Source: Terriglobia bacterium (lineage in GTDB: Bacteria; Acidobacteriota; Terriglobia; Acidiferrales; UBA7541). Taken from it: a DNA stretch of 64,000 nucleotides. Position numbers and translations under genes: made by a program. Each line of letters begins with the position of its first letter. The first letter of the stretch is position 1. Positions 8,873-17,142 of the stretch are shown here, in pieces. The notes below the pieces were generated by a model. It had not been told where the DNA came from. It saw nothing but the letters and a program-made list of their open reading frames with translations, and searched no databases. Location of the stretch: positions 1-64,000 of the forward strand of contig JAIQGC010000003.1 of NCBI GenBank assembly GCA_020072805.1, in the 5' to 3' direction.

Positions 8873-10078
8873 ATGGAATTCTTTAAACAGCCGAACATAG
8901 ATTGGATGGGCAAGGCGAAGTACTTCTTCGCGCTCTCCGGCGTACTCCTGCTTCTGGGCGTGATTTCGGTGGTGAACAAGGGCGGGCTGAAATACGGGAT
9001 CGATTTCAAGGGCGGCACGCTGGTGTATGTGCGCTTTGCGCAGGCGCCGGACCTGGACAAGATTCGCGCGGGGCTTTCCGCGCAGGGATTGGGCACCAGC
9101 GAGATTCAGAAGATCGGCGACATCGCCAACCAGAATGCAAATGAAGTGGTGATCGGGCTGGAGCAGAAGGGCGAAGGGGATGAAGCGCTGGATACGGGGA
9201 AGGCGCAGATCTTGAAGGCGCTGAGCGTCACGTACGGGGTCACGACCGCGGGCAAGGCGGATTTCAATTCGGCCACGCCTTCGGCGCTGGCGCAGTATCT
9301 GACGCAGAAAGATCCGCTGGCGGCGGGAACGGATGCCGCCGCGCGGTATAAGGATCTGGCGGGAAAATTGGCCGGGTACCGGGACAAGGAAGGGAACGGC
9401 ATCCTGACCAGCTTCGACGATTTGCAGAAGGTGGCGGGAGCGACGCCGGGAGTGGTGAGCGCGCTGAAGGAAGGTTACGGGCTGGGAGTATTCACGATCC
9501 GTAACGTGGAGATCGTGGGACCCAAGGTGGGAGCGGACCTCCGGCGGCAGGCGGTGTACGTCACCCTCTATGCTTTGGCGGGAATGTTGGTGTATATTGC
9601 TTTCCGATTCGAGTGGATCTACGGGGCGGCCGCGGTACTGGCGGTTTTCCACGACGTGCTGATTACCCTGGGGTTCTTTTCGCTGTTCGGGTTTGAGATT
9701 TCGCTGACGGTGATTGCGGCGCTGCTGACGCTGGTGGGCTACTCGATGAACGACACCATCGTGATTTTTGACCGCATCCGGGAAAACAACCGTTTGTTGC
9801 GGAAGGAAGGGATCGCGGACGTGGTCAACGTCTCGATCAACCAGACGCTTTCGCGGACGATTTTGACCAGCGGGCTGACGTTTCTGACGGTGCTGGTGCT
9901 GTTCCTGATGGGCGGGCAGGTGCTGCGGGCCTTCTCTTTTGCCCTGACGGTGGGAATCGTGGTAGGAACGTATTCGAGTTTTGGAATTGCCGCACCCCTG
10001 GTGGTCGCCTGGAATCGCTGGCGCGGCCAGGGAGCGGAGGCAGGCAACGGCCGGCTGGCAGCAGCGGGCAGGAGGTAG
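8873..10078 (+). CDS. secF: Protein translocase subunit SecF, with enlarged periplasmic loop
   Basis: A 401-residue SecF. It has helix 1 (about 16-34), the family motif GIDFKGGTLV, and the VGPKVGADLRRQA segment before helix 2. The later SMNDTIVIFDRIREN motif carries the conserved Asp. The first periplasmic domain is longer than usual: residues about 130-205 add a helical, charged insert, whereas SecF is normally about 310-325 residues. I prefer the ATG at 8873 because MEFFKQPNIDW resembles other SecF starts; an in-frame GTG at 8840 would add 11 residues. The stop codon overlaps the ribosome binding site of tonB. Confidence 0.94.
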   Translation: MEFFKQPNIDWMGKAKYFFALSGVLLLLGVISVVNKGGLKYGIDFKGGTLVYVRFAQAPDLDKIRAGLSAQGLGTSEIQKIGDIANQNANEVVIGLEQKGEGDEALDTGKAQILKALSVTYGVTTAGKADFNSATPSALAQYLTQKDPLAAGTDAAARYKDLAGKLAGYRDKEGNGILTSFDDLQKVAGATPGVVSALKEGYGLGVFTIRNVEIVGPKVGADLRRQAVYVTLYALAGMLVYIAFRFEWIYGAAAVLAVFHDVLITLGFFSLFGFEISLTVIAALLTLVGYSMNDTIVIFDRIRENNRLLRKEGIADVVNVSINQTLSRTILTSGLTFLTVLVLFLMGGQVLRAFSFALTVGIVVGTYSSFGIAAPLVVAWNRWRGQGAEAGNGRLAAAGRR

Positions 10079-10083
10079 GACCC

Positions 10084-10800
10084 ATGTTTGAAGATTTGGT
10101 GGAGTGCAGTCCACAAGCCAAGAAGACGAACAAAAAATGGACGGTGCTGGTGTCCATGAGCGTGCAGTTGCTGTTCGTCGGGATTCTGGTGCTCATTCCG
10201 TTGATTTACACGGAAGCATTGCCGAAGACGATGATGGCGACATTGCTGGTGGCCCCGCCGCCTCCTCCGCCGCCCCCGCCGCCTCCGGCGGCTGCGCCGG
10301 TGGTGCGGGTGAAGCCGGTGCGCCTGATGGAGGCCGGGAAGCTGATGCAGCCCAAGGCCATCCCTAAGGAAGTAAAGATCATCAAAGAAGAAGAGCTTCC
10401 CGCGGATATGGGCGCGGTCGGGGGAGTGCCGGGCGGAGTGCCGGGCGGTTCCACCGGCGGAGTGATTGGCGGAGTGATTGGCGGAATGGCGCCGCCGCCG
10501 CCGAAGCAGAGCCGGATTCGCCAGGGCGGCAACGTGACCCAGGCGAACATCATTTACCGTGCGCAGCCGTCCTATCCGCCGCTGGCGCGGCAGACGCGAA
10601 TTCAGGGAACGGTCAAGCTGCACGCGATCATTTCCAAGACCGGGACAGTACAGCAACTGGAAGTGGTGTCGGGGCATCCGTTGCTGGTGCAGGCGGCCCT
10701 GGATGCCGTGCGGCAGTGGCGGTATCGTCCGACACTGCTCAACGGCGAGCCGGTTGAAGTGGATACAACGATTGACGTGGTTTTCTCTCTGAACCAGTAG
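10084..10800 (+). CDS. tonB: TonB family energy transducer
   Basis: A 238-residue periplasm-spanning transducer that carries ExbB-ExbD energy to outer-membrane receptors. One transmembrane helix lies at about residues 21-42. A run of 12 prolines (about 58-69) and a Gly/Val-rich tandem stretch (GGVPGG-type repeats near 116-140) follow. The C-terminal TonB domain (about 155-238) contains SYPPLARQTRIQGTVKLHA and VRQWRYRPTLLNGEPV, both canonical. The ATG is preceded by AGGAGGT, which overlaps the secF stop. exbB follows after 82 bp. Confidence 0.93.
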   Translation: MFEDLVECSPQAKKTNKKWTVLVSMSVQLLFVGILVLIPLIYTEALPKTMMATLLVAPPPPPPPPPPPAAAPVVRVKPVRLMEAGKLMQPKAIPKEVKIIKEEELPADMGAVGGVPGGVPGGSTGGVIGGVIGGMAPPPPKQSRIRQGGNVTQANIIYRAQPSYPPLARQTRIQGTVKLHAIISKTGTVQQLEVVSGHPLLVQAALDAVRQWRYRPTLLNGEPVEVDTTIDVVFSLNQ

Positions 10801-10882
10801 TTCGGGCGGATGCGCCGGGAGAAATACCCGGCGTGACGGCCAGCAGGACAGTTTTCGCAAACAAACTCTAAGGAGCAAACGA

Positions 10883-11602
10883 ATGGCAGCCAGTCTGTAT
10901 GTTTTCGGGGTGCTGCTCTTGCAGCACGCAGGGCAGTGGGATTTGGTCAACATCTTCAAGGCGATGGGCACGCTCGCACGTATCGTGGTGCTCATCCTCT
11001 TCATTCTTTCCATTTACTCCTTCGGCGTGATGATTGATCGCGCCCTGATGTATAGCGCGGCGCGCAAGCAGTCGCGCATCTTCGTGCAGCAGGTCGCCGG
11101 GGCATTGCGCGACGGCAAGCTGGACGAGGCGATTTCGATCGCGGAGCGGAACAAGAAGAGCCACATCGCCAAGGTCGTGGCGACGGGGCTGAGCGAGTTC
11201 CAGTCGGCATCGAACCAGGTAAGCGACAGCGAAGTGATCGAAGCGGCCAAGCGCGGACTCGAGCGTTCGGTGGCGATCGTGCACGCGGAAATGAAGCGTG
11301 GATTGTCGGCCCTGGCCACCATTGCCTCCACGGCGCCGTTCGTCGGACTGTTCGGCACGGTGGTCGGCATCATCAACGCGTTCAAGGGCATCGAAGCGGA
11401 AAAGGCCACGGGTCTGTCGGCGGTTGCCGGCGGTATCGCGGAAGCGCTGATCACCACGGCGTTCGGTCTGGTCGTGGCGGTGCCGGCGGTGTGGGCCTAC
11501 AACTACTTCACCAATAAGGTGGAAGCCTTCGACGTGGAGATGGACAACTCCTCGATGGAGCTGATCAACTACTTCCTCCTGCGGCGGGGCGGAAAGAAGT
11601 AA
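10883..11602 (+). CDS. exbB: ExbB/TolQ/MotA-type proton channel protein
   Basis: A 239-residue inner-membrane protein of the MotA/TolQ/ExbB family. It has three hydrophobic helices: about residues 32-54, 138-160 and 180-205. The family core ASTAPFVGLFGTVVGIINAF is present, followed by GGIAEALITTAFGLVVAVPAV. With ExbD it forms the proton-driven motor that energises TonB. The ATG lies 6 nt after a strong AAGGAG. Only three bases separate its stop from exbD1. Confidence 0.93.
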   Translation: MAASLYVFGVLLLQHAGQWDLVNIFKAMGTLARIVVLILFILSIYSFGVMIDRALMYSAARKQSRIFVQQVAGALRDGKLDEAISIAERNKKSHIAKVVATGLSEFQSASNQVSDSEVIEAAKRGLERSVAIVHAEMKRGLSALATIASTAPFVGLFGTVVGIINAFKGIEAEKATGLSAVAGGIAEALITTAFGLVVAVPAVWAYNYFTNKVEAFDVEMDNSSMELINYFLLRRGGKK

Positions 11603-11605
11603 CAC

Positions 11606-12058
11606 ATGGCCTATAAGCCACAATCCGGCCCGCAGATGGCCGCGCCCAACGTGATTCCGATGGCGGACATCATGTTGGTCCTGCTGATCATCTTCATGGT
11701 GATCACGCCCATGTTGTCCAAGGGCAAGCAGGTGGACATGGCGACGGTCAAGAACGCCCAGGACATGAAGGACGCCGACAAGGATGACGCCATCGTGGTG
11801 GCGGTCACCCGCAACGGCGACCTGTTTCTGGGGACCAACAAAATCAACAAGGAAGATCTGGCCAATCAGGTGAAGGACCGTCTCTCGGGCCGTCTGGATA
11901 AGACGGTGTTCGTGAAGAGCGACGCGCGGGCCCATTATGGCGACGTAGTCGGGGCGGTGGATGAAATCCGCTCGGCCGGCGTCGATATGCTGGGTTTGCT
12001 CACCGAGAGGGCGGAAAAACCCAAGGTCCCAGGCGCGGCAGTTCCTCCGGGAAATTAA
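11606..12058 (+). CDS. exbD: ExbD/TolR family protein 1
   Basis: A 150-residue single-pass protein. The short cytoplasmic start leads into VIPMADIMLVLLIIFMVITP (about residues 16-35), the ExbD/TolR helix with the essential Asp (about residue 21). The periplasmic domain ends with VDEIRSAGVDMLGLLTE, the conserved ExbD fold. It starts 3 bp after exbB and so is the most likely obligate partner. It is the first of three consecutive exbD-like genes. Confidence 0.92.
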   Translation: MAYKPQSGPQMAAPNVIPMADIMLVLLIIFMVITPMLSKGKQVDMATVKNAQDMKDADKDDAIVVAVTRNGDLFLGTNKINKEDLANQVKDRLSGRLDKTVFVKSDARAHYGDVVGAVDEIRSAGVDMLGLLTERAEKPKVPGAAVPPGN

Positions 12059-12192
12059 GTTTTTCCGGAAGCAGCCAGCCGCGGTAGCAGTCATTCGTTT
12101 GCGAAAACAGAAGGAGCCGCGCCGGTAACCCACTCCGGCGCGGCCATACAGCCGGCACGAGGAGCAGGGGGCCGGCTGACAGGAGACCGAGT

Positions 12193-12621
12193 ATGGGAAT
12201 GCATGTAGGAGGAAAGGCCGGAGGATCCGTCGTCGACGTGAACATCGTTCCGTTGATTGACATTCTTCTGGTGCTGATCATTATTTTCATGGTCATCACG
12301 CCGCTGACGCCCAAGGGACTGGAAGCACTGGTGCCGCAGCCGTCGAAGGACCAGCAGCAGACGCCGGACCTGGAGAACAAGACGGTGGTGGTGCAGGTGA
12401 TGACCCAGAACCAGCTGAAGATCAACAACGAGGACACGACCTGGGATACGATGCAGCCGCGTCTGGAAGAGATTTTCAAGGAGCGCGCCGAGAAAATCGC
12501 CTTTGTGAAGGGCGATGACAAGGTGCTGTTCCACGAAGTGGCGCGGGCCATTGACCTGATGCGGGCGGCGGGGATCGACAAGGTCGGATTGATGACCGCG
12601 AAGCTCGAGGCTGGGCAGTAG
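12193..12621 (+). CDS. exbD: ExbD/TolR family protein 2
   Basis: A 142-residue ExbD paralogue. The glycine-rich start (MHVGGKAGG) leads into NIVPLIDILLVLIIIFMVIT with the conserved Asp. The C-terminus ends LMRAAGIDKVGLMTAKLE, the usual ExbD ending. The ATG follows a CAGGAGACCGAGT ribosome binding site. A 134-bp spacer separates it from exbD1. Retention of the Asp argues that it can take part in a motor complex; whether it serves a different substrate system from exbD1 is unknown. Confidence 0.92.
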   Translation: MGMHVGGKAGGSVVDVNIVPLIDILLVLIIIFMVITPLTPKGLEALVPQPSKDQQQTPDLENKTVVVQVMTQNQLKINNEDTTWDTMQPRLEEIFKERAEKIAFVKGDDKVLFHEVARAIDLMRAAGIDKVGLMTAKLEAGQ

Positions 12622-12681
12622 GGATTTTCGCAGGGAAGTGAGGAGTCCTCTCGCAGGGAAATACGCAATGCGAGGTGACTC

Positions 12682-13113
12682 ATGGGCATGGCCGCCGGAG
12701 GAAATCGGCGAGGGACGATGGTGGAAGTAAATATCGTTCCGCTGATTGATGTACTGCTGGTGCTGCTGGTGATTTTTATGATTCTGATCCCGCCGAAGAC
12801 CGCGGGGCTGCCGGCGGAGATTCCGCAGCAAAGCACGGAACCGGAAGGAATACGTTCCGAGCCGGACCCCAGAATCATCGTGGTGGAAGTGCTGCGGGAC
12901 GGCGCGCTGCGGGTGAATCAGCAGGCGGTGGACGGAGAGGGACTGCGGGATTTGCTTCTGCGGGTATTTGCCCAGCGGGCTTCGCAGGCGGTGTTCGTGA
13001 AAGGCGATAAAGAAATAGAGTTTGCGCAGGTGGCCCGGGTGATTGACGTGATCCGGGGCTCGGGGGGCGAGCGGGTTGGATTGCTCACTCCGGAGCAGCA
13101 GCAAGAGCGGTAA
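12682..13113 (+). CDS. exbD: ExbD/TolR family protein 3
   Basis: A 143-residue ExbD paralogue with a start like that of exbD2 (AAGGNRRGTMVEV). The helix NIVPLIDVLLVLLVIFMILI keeps the essential Asp, but the next segment lacks the usual TP turn (IPPKTAG). The periplasmic domain ends with VIRGSGGERVGLLTPE. It starts 60 bp after exbD2 with GAGGTGACTC as ribosome binding site. It is closer to exbD2 than to exbD1 by eye, suggesting tandem duplication of the second type. Confidence 0.92.
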   Translation: MGMAAGGNRRGTMVEVNIVPLIDVLLVLLVIFMILIPPKTAGLPAEIPQQSTEPEGIRSEPDPRIIVVEVLRDGALRVNQQAVDGEGLRDLLLRVFAQRASQAVFVKGDKEIEFAQVARVIDVIRGSGGERVGLLTPEQQQER

Positions 13114-13171
13114 AGGTTTTGCCGTGACTTTGGCACGGCTGATTTGAATCTCTGCAGGGATGGTTGCCTCG

Positions 13172-14026
13172 ATGAAGCTTACAAATTCGCTACGGAATTA
13201 CCCCCGCGCGGCAGTGCTGGTGGCGCTGATACTGATGGTGGTCGGCACGGGAGGCTGCAAAAAATTGCAGGCTCGCGACCTCCTGAACAAGGGAGTGGCC
13301 GCCTTCAAGAACGCGCAGTATGACGCGGCCATTGAGGACTTCAAGAAGGCCAAGGAGCTCGATCCGGACCTCCTGAATGCGCGGCTGTATCTGGCCACGG
13401 CCTATGCCACGCAGTATATTCCCGGGGCGCCCTCGGCGGAGAATGTGAACCGCGGCACAGCCGCGATTCAGGAATACAAGGAAGTGCTGGCCAACGAGAA
13501 GACCAAGGACAGCCTCAACGCGATCGACGGCATCGGCTCGATCCTGTTCCAGATGTCCGGGGTGCCCTACGACCCCAAGAAATTCGAGGAATCGAAGACC
13601 TACCACAAGCGGCACATCGAACTGAAGCCGGACGATCCGGAGCCGTACTACTGGATCGGAGTGATCGACTGGACGCTGGCGTTCCGCGGAAACGCGGAAC
13701 TGCGCGCGGCCTACAACCGGGAAAGCACCAAGAAGCCGGTGAAGGACACCGAGCCGCTGCCCGCGCAACTGCGGCAGGATTACGCCGCCAAGTACGGCGA
13801 ACTGATTCAGGAAGGCGCGCAGAGCCTGGAGAAGGCCATCCAGTTGCGCCCGGACTATGATGACGCGATGGCCTATCTCAACCTGATCTACCGCCGCAAG
13901 GCCGACACCGTGGAAACCGAGCAGGAGCGCGAGCAGTTGCTGCAGAAGGCGGATGCGCTGGTGGACAAGGTGAAGGAGATCAAGCAGAAGAAGCTGGAAA
14001 AGCCCGCGGATCAGCCGAACGACTAA
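13172..14026 (+). CDS. TPR-repeat lipoprotein
   Basis: A predicted secreted TPR protein of 284 residues from the ATG at 13172; an in-frame ATG at 13160 would add four. A hydrophobic signal segment ends in GTGGC followed by KK, a plausible lipobox cleaved before Cys. TPR-like helices start with LLNKGVAAFKNAQYDAAIED and recur through the protein (LKPDDPEPYYWIGVIDW, LRPDYDDAMAYLNLIYR). It is the last gene before a strong terminator and probably belongs to the TonB/ExbD transcription unit. TPR lipoproteins often scaffold envelope complexes; the exact role here is unknown. Confidence 0.82.
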   Translation: MKLTNSLRNYPRAAVLVALILMVVGTGGCKKLQARDLLNKGVAAFKNAQYDAAIEDFKKAKELDPDLLNARLYLATAYATQYIPGAPSAENVNRGTAAIQEYKEVLANEKTKDSLNAIDGIGSILFQMSGVPYDPKKFEESKTYHKRHIELKPDDPEPYYWIGVIDWTLAFRGNAELRAAYNRESTKKPVKDTEPLPAQLRQDYAAKYGELIQEGAQSLEKAIQLRPDYDDAMAYLNLIYRRKADTVETEQEREQLLQKADALVDKVKEIKQKKLEKPADQPND

Positions 14027-14055
14027 GACTGCGCACGACAGGCAGGAAATTCCCA

Positions 14056-14088
14056 CCCGGAGCGCCGGCGAGCGCTCCGGGTTTTTTT
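14056..14088 (+). terminator. Intrinsic terminator after the TonB/ExbD/TPR unit
   Basis: A perfect 10-bp stem CCCGGAGCGC / GCGCTCCGGG with a 6-nt loop is followed by seven T. It lies 30 bp after the TPR lipoprotein stop and about 60 bp before rel. Confidence 0.92.
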
Positions 14089-14151
14089 GTTGTCTGGGGG
14101 GAAGCGGAAGTTTTCGCGAAGCTGCTTCCGGGCGTACAATAAAAGGAGACC

Positions 14152-16368
14152 ATGCCGGCGAATTCCAATCCGCTTGTGCCGTTCCACCGCGACCGTTCCG
14201 CGAGGCAGCTGGAAGTCCGTTTTGAAGAGCTGCTGAAGAAGCTGGAAAAGAACCGTCCCGGGGAGGACGCGGGGCTGGTGCGGCGGGCCTACGAAGTGGC
14301 CAGCCGGCAGCACAAGGAGCAGACCCGCCAGTCCGGCGAACCCTACCTTTCGCACCCGCTGGAGGTGGCGCACATTCTGGCGGATTTGCGCCTGGATGCG
14401 ACCACGCTTTCCGCGGCGCTGCTGCATGACGTGGTGGAAGACACGCGGATGAGCGCGGAGAAAGTGGCCGAGCTGCTGGGGGAAGAAACGGCGCGGCTGG
14501 TGGAGGGGGTCACCAAGATCAGCCGGATTGACCTGCTTTCGCCGGAAGTGCGGCAAGCCGAGAACGTGCGCAAGATGCTCCTGGCGATGGTGCACGACGT
14601 GCGCGTGGTGCTGGTGAAGCTGGCGGACCGGCTGCACAACATGCGCACACTGGAATATCTCGATCCGGAGCGGCAACTGCGCATCGCACGGGAGACGATG
14701 GACCTCTACGCGCCGATCGCGCACCGCCTGGGCATGGCGGTGTTGCGGGGAGAGCTGGAGGACTGGGCGTTTGAATATCTGGAGCCGGAGGCTTTTCTGC
14801 GGCTGCGGCAGGAAGTGGCGGAGAAGAGGCGGACGTACGAGAAGTTTCTGGAAGAGGTGCAGGACACCATCCGCAAGAAACTGGTGGCCAACAGCATCCC
14901 GGCGGAAGTGGAAGGGCGGATCAAGGGGCTGTATTCGATCCACGCCAAGTGCATGAGGCACGAGCGGCCGCTCGAGCAGATTTATGATCTGCTGGCGGTG
15001 CGCGTGGTGACGGACGTGGAACGCAGCTGTTACGCGGCGCTGGGCGTGGTCCACCAGATCTGGCGGCCGGTTCCCGGGCGCTTCAAGGATTACATCGCGA
15101 TTTCGCGGGCCAACCTGTATCAGTCCCTGCACACCACGCTGATTCATGGCGGGCAGCCCTTCGAGGTGCAAATCCGCACGCAGGAAATGCACCGGATCGC
15201 CGAAGAAGGCGTGGCCGCGCACTGGAAATACAAGGAAGGCATGCCGCTTTCCGATGCGGATGACCGGCGGATCGTGTGGATGCGGCAGCTCATCGAATGG
15301 TCGCAGGAGATGCAGGAGCCGGGCGAATTCCTTTCCACGCTAAAGATGGACCTGACTCCCATGGAAATTTATTCGTTTACTCCGAAGGGGCGGGTGCTGG
15401 AGTTGCCGCGGGGGGCCACGCCGGTGGATTTCGCCTACGCGGTGCACACGGAAGTGGGGCACCAGTGCGTGGGAGCCAAGGTCAACGGGCAGATGGTGTC
15501 GCTGCGCTATGAAATCGGCAACGGCGACATGGTGGAAATCCTGAGCCAGAAGGGGCACACGCCGAGCCGGGACTGGCTCAGCTTCGTGAAGACCTCACGG
15601 GCCAAAAGCAAGATCCGGCACTGGATCAACGTGCATGAGCGCGAGGAAGCGCTGAACATCGGGCGGAGGCTGCTGGAAAAAGAAGCGCGGCAGTCCGGGC
15701 ACAGCCTGAAGAGAATGAGCGGCGAGGAACTGGCGAAGGTGGCCGCGGACTACGGGCTGGCAGGGCGCGGGGAAGAGCTGCTGAGCGCGATCGGATTCGG
15801 AAAGATTTCGGCGAGGCAGGTGATCACGCGGCTGTTTGGCGCGGCGGGCGCGGGCCAGGCGGCGCCGGAGGATAGCTCACCGACGATCGTGAAGGCGGTC
15901 AAGCGCATGCTGGGGATGGCCGCGGCGCCATTGATTGTGCGCGGGCATGACGACCTGATGGTCTTCCGGGCGCAGTGCTGCAATCCGATTCCCGGCGACG
16001 AAATCACCGGATATGTCACGCGGGGCCGGGGGGTCGCGGTGCACACGCGGGCGTGTCCCAATGTGCAGAATCTGCTCTACCAGTCGGAGCGGCGCATCGA
16101 GGTGCAGTGGGGAACGGCGAGAGAGAACACTTTTCCGGTGCAACTGCGGCTGCGCACGAAGGACCGTCCGGGCATGCTGGCGGAGATTACCTCGGTCATC
16201 GGCGGGGCGGGAGCGAATATTCGCGAACTGGAAACGCGGCCGGAGGGGGCGGAAGCGCGCATCGACGCCAGTCTGGAAATTACCGATCGCCGGCACCTGG
16301 AGAGCATCCTCGCGGGAATTCGGAAAATCCCCGGTGTGCATCATGTGGAGCGCGTGTACCGAACCTGA
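14152..16368 (+). CDS. rel: Bifunctional (p)ppGpp synthetase/hydrolase (Rel/SpoT)
   Basis: A 738-residue RelA/SpoT homologue that makes and degrades the stringent-response alarmone (p)ppGpp. Domains in order: HD hydrolase (about 45-200) with intact HDVVED at 92-97; synthetase (about 240-390) with GRIKGLYSIHAK, FEVQIRT, and an RFKD motif matching the RXKD signature of bifunctional enzymes rather than the EXDD of RelA; TGS (about 400-465, IYSFTPKGRVLELPRGATPV); and a C-terminal ACT domain (RTKDRPGMLAEITSVIGGAG). The ATG follows AAAGGAGACC, and TACAAT stands 11 nt upstream. Length is typical. It is transcribed alone or with the next lipoprotein gene. Confidence 0.96.
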   Translation: MPANSNPLVPFHRDRSARQLEVRFEELLKKLEKNRPGEDAGLVRRAYEVASRQHKEQTRQSGEPYLSHPLEVAHILADLRLDATTLSAALLHDVVEDTRMSAEKVAELLGEETARLVEGVTKISRIDLLSPEVRQAENVRKMLLAMVHDVRVVLVKLADRLHNMRTLEYLDPERQLRIARETMDLYAPIAHRLGMAVLRGELEDWAFEYLEPEAFLRLRQEVAEKRRTYEKFLEEVQDTIRKKLVANSIPAEVEGRIKGLYSIHAKCMRHERPLEQIYDLLAVRVVTDVERSCYAALGVVHQIWRPVPGRFKDYIAISRANLYQSLHTTLIHGGQPFEVQIRTQEMHRIAEEGVAAHWKYKEGMPLSDADDRRIVWMRQLIEWSQEMQEPGEFLSTLKMDLTPMEIYSFTPKGRVLELPRGATPVDFAYAVHTEVGHQCVGAKVNGQMVSLRYEIGNGDMVEILSQKGHTPSRDWLSFVKTSRAKSKIRHWINVHEREEALNIGRRLLEKEARQSGHSLKRMSGEELAKVAADYGLAGRGEELLSAIGFGKISARQVITRLFGAAGAGQAAPEDSSPTIVKAVKRMLGMAAAPLIVRGHDDLMVFRAQCCNPIPGDEITGYVTRGRGVAVHTRACPNVQNLLYQSERRIEVQWGTARENTFPVQLRLRTKDRPGMLAEITSVIGGAGANIRELETRPEGAEARIDASLEITDRRHLESILAGIRKIPGVHHVERVYRT

Positions 16369-16423
16369 TTTGCCGGCGGTTGCTTGACTCGTCACAGGAG
16401 TTTCTATTCGGCGGGCCCGCCGC

Positions 16424-16429
16424 TACAAT
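16424..16429 (+). promoter_or_regulatory. TACAAT -10-like hexamer 6 nt before lipoprotein gene
   Basis: TACAAT is followed by GAGAAC and then the ATG at 16436, a 6-nt spacing compatible with a leaderless transcript. The -35 region is weak. Confidence 0.4.
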
Positions 16430-16435
16430 GAGAAC

Positions 16436-17041
16436 ATGCGAAAACTTCTTCTCATCCTGATTTGCGCGATCCTGCCGGTGATTCCCGGAGGCTGCAAGAA
16501 GGCCCCGACGAAGACGGACATCCTGCTGGACCAGGCGGGCCTGCCGTATGAGCGGATCCAGGAACTGCGCGAATTGAAAGTCAGCGACATGGAAGTGGAG
16601 GAAGTGGTCAAGCTGCGGCAGGCCGGGATTTCGGATGCCACGGTGGTCGCGCTGGTGCGGGAAGCGCATTCGCGGGTGCACCCGTTCAGCAGCGGAAATG
16701 CGGTGATCAACCTGTCGCATGCGGGATTCTCGGAGTCCGATATTCTGGAGCTGTCGGCCACCGACCGGATCGAGACGCTGAGCCTGGACGCGGTGACCCT
16801 GCGGCTCACCGGGCTCTCCAGCGCGATCGTGATCCGCGTGCTGCACCGGACGGCGCAAGGATTGCCGACGCTGAGCGGGCCGATGATCGGGGAGCTGAAA
16901 AACACCGGATTGAGCGACCCGCAGATTCTGGAACGGATCAACGGCGGGATGACCGATGCCGTCGCCGCGAAGGAAGTGGCCCAGCGCAAGCGCTCCCGCA
17001 ACAAGACGGGTTTTGTGCGGCACTCCGGGCGCGCGCGCTGA
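16436..17041 (+). CDS. Putative lipoprotein of unknown function
   Basis: A 201-residue protein. A short hydrophobic signal ends in PGGCKK, a plausible lipobox. The mature part is helical and charged, with two related stretches (LRELKVSDMEVEEVVKLRQAG and LSHAGFSESDILELSATDR) that look like short helical-hairpin repeats. It ends in a basic tail (RKRSRNKTGFVRHSGRAR). I do not recognise the family. A TACAAT hexamer directly upstream suggests its own promoter. Confidence 0.65.
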   Translation: MRKLLLILICAILPVIPGGCKKAPTKTDILLDQAGLPYERIQELRELKVSDMEVEEVVKLRQAGISDATVVALVREAHSRVHPFSSGNAVINLSHAGFSESDILELSATDRIETLSLDAVTLRLTGLSSAIVIRVLHRTAQGLPTLSGPMIGELKNTGLSDPQILERINGGMTDAVAAKEVAQRKRSRNKTGFVRHSGRAR

Positions 17042-17107
17042 GCCGCGCCGGCGGGAGCGCGCCCGCCGGGATTGTCCGCTGCCGCGGCGGGACGCGCTGG
17101 ATTGCTT

Positions 17108-17136
17108 TTGCTTCCGCTTCTTCCCCCCGCTACAAT
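17108..17136 (+). promoter_or_regulatory. Sigma-70-like promoter giving a leaderless start
   Basis: TTGCTT at 17108-17113 and TACAAT at 17131-17136 are separated by 17 nt. The -10 ends 6 nt before the ATG at 17143, so the mRNA would begin at or near the start codon. Confidence 0.5.
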
Positions 17137-17142
17137 CAGGGC

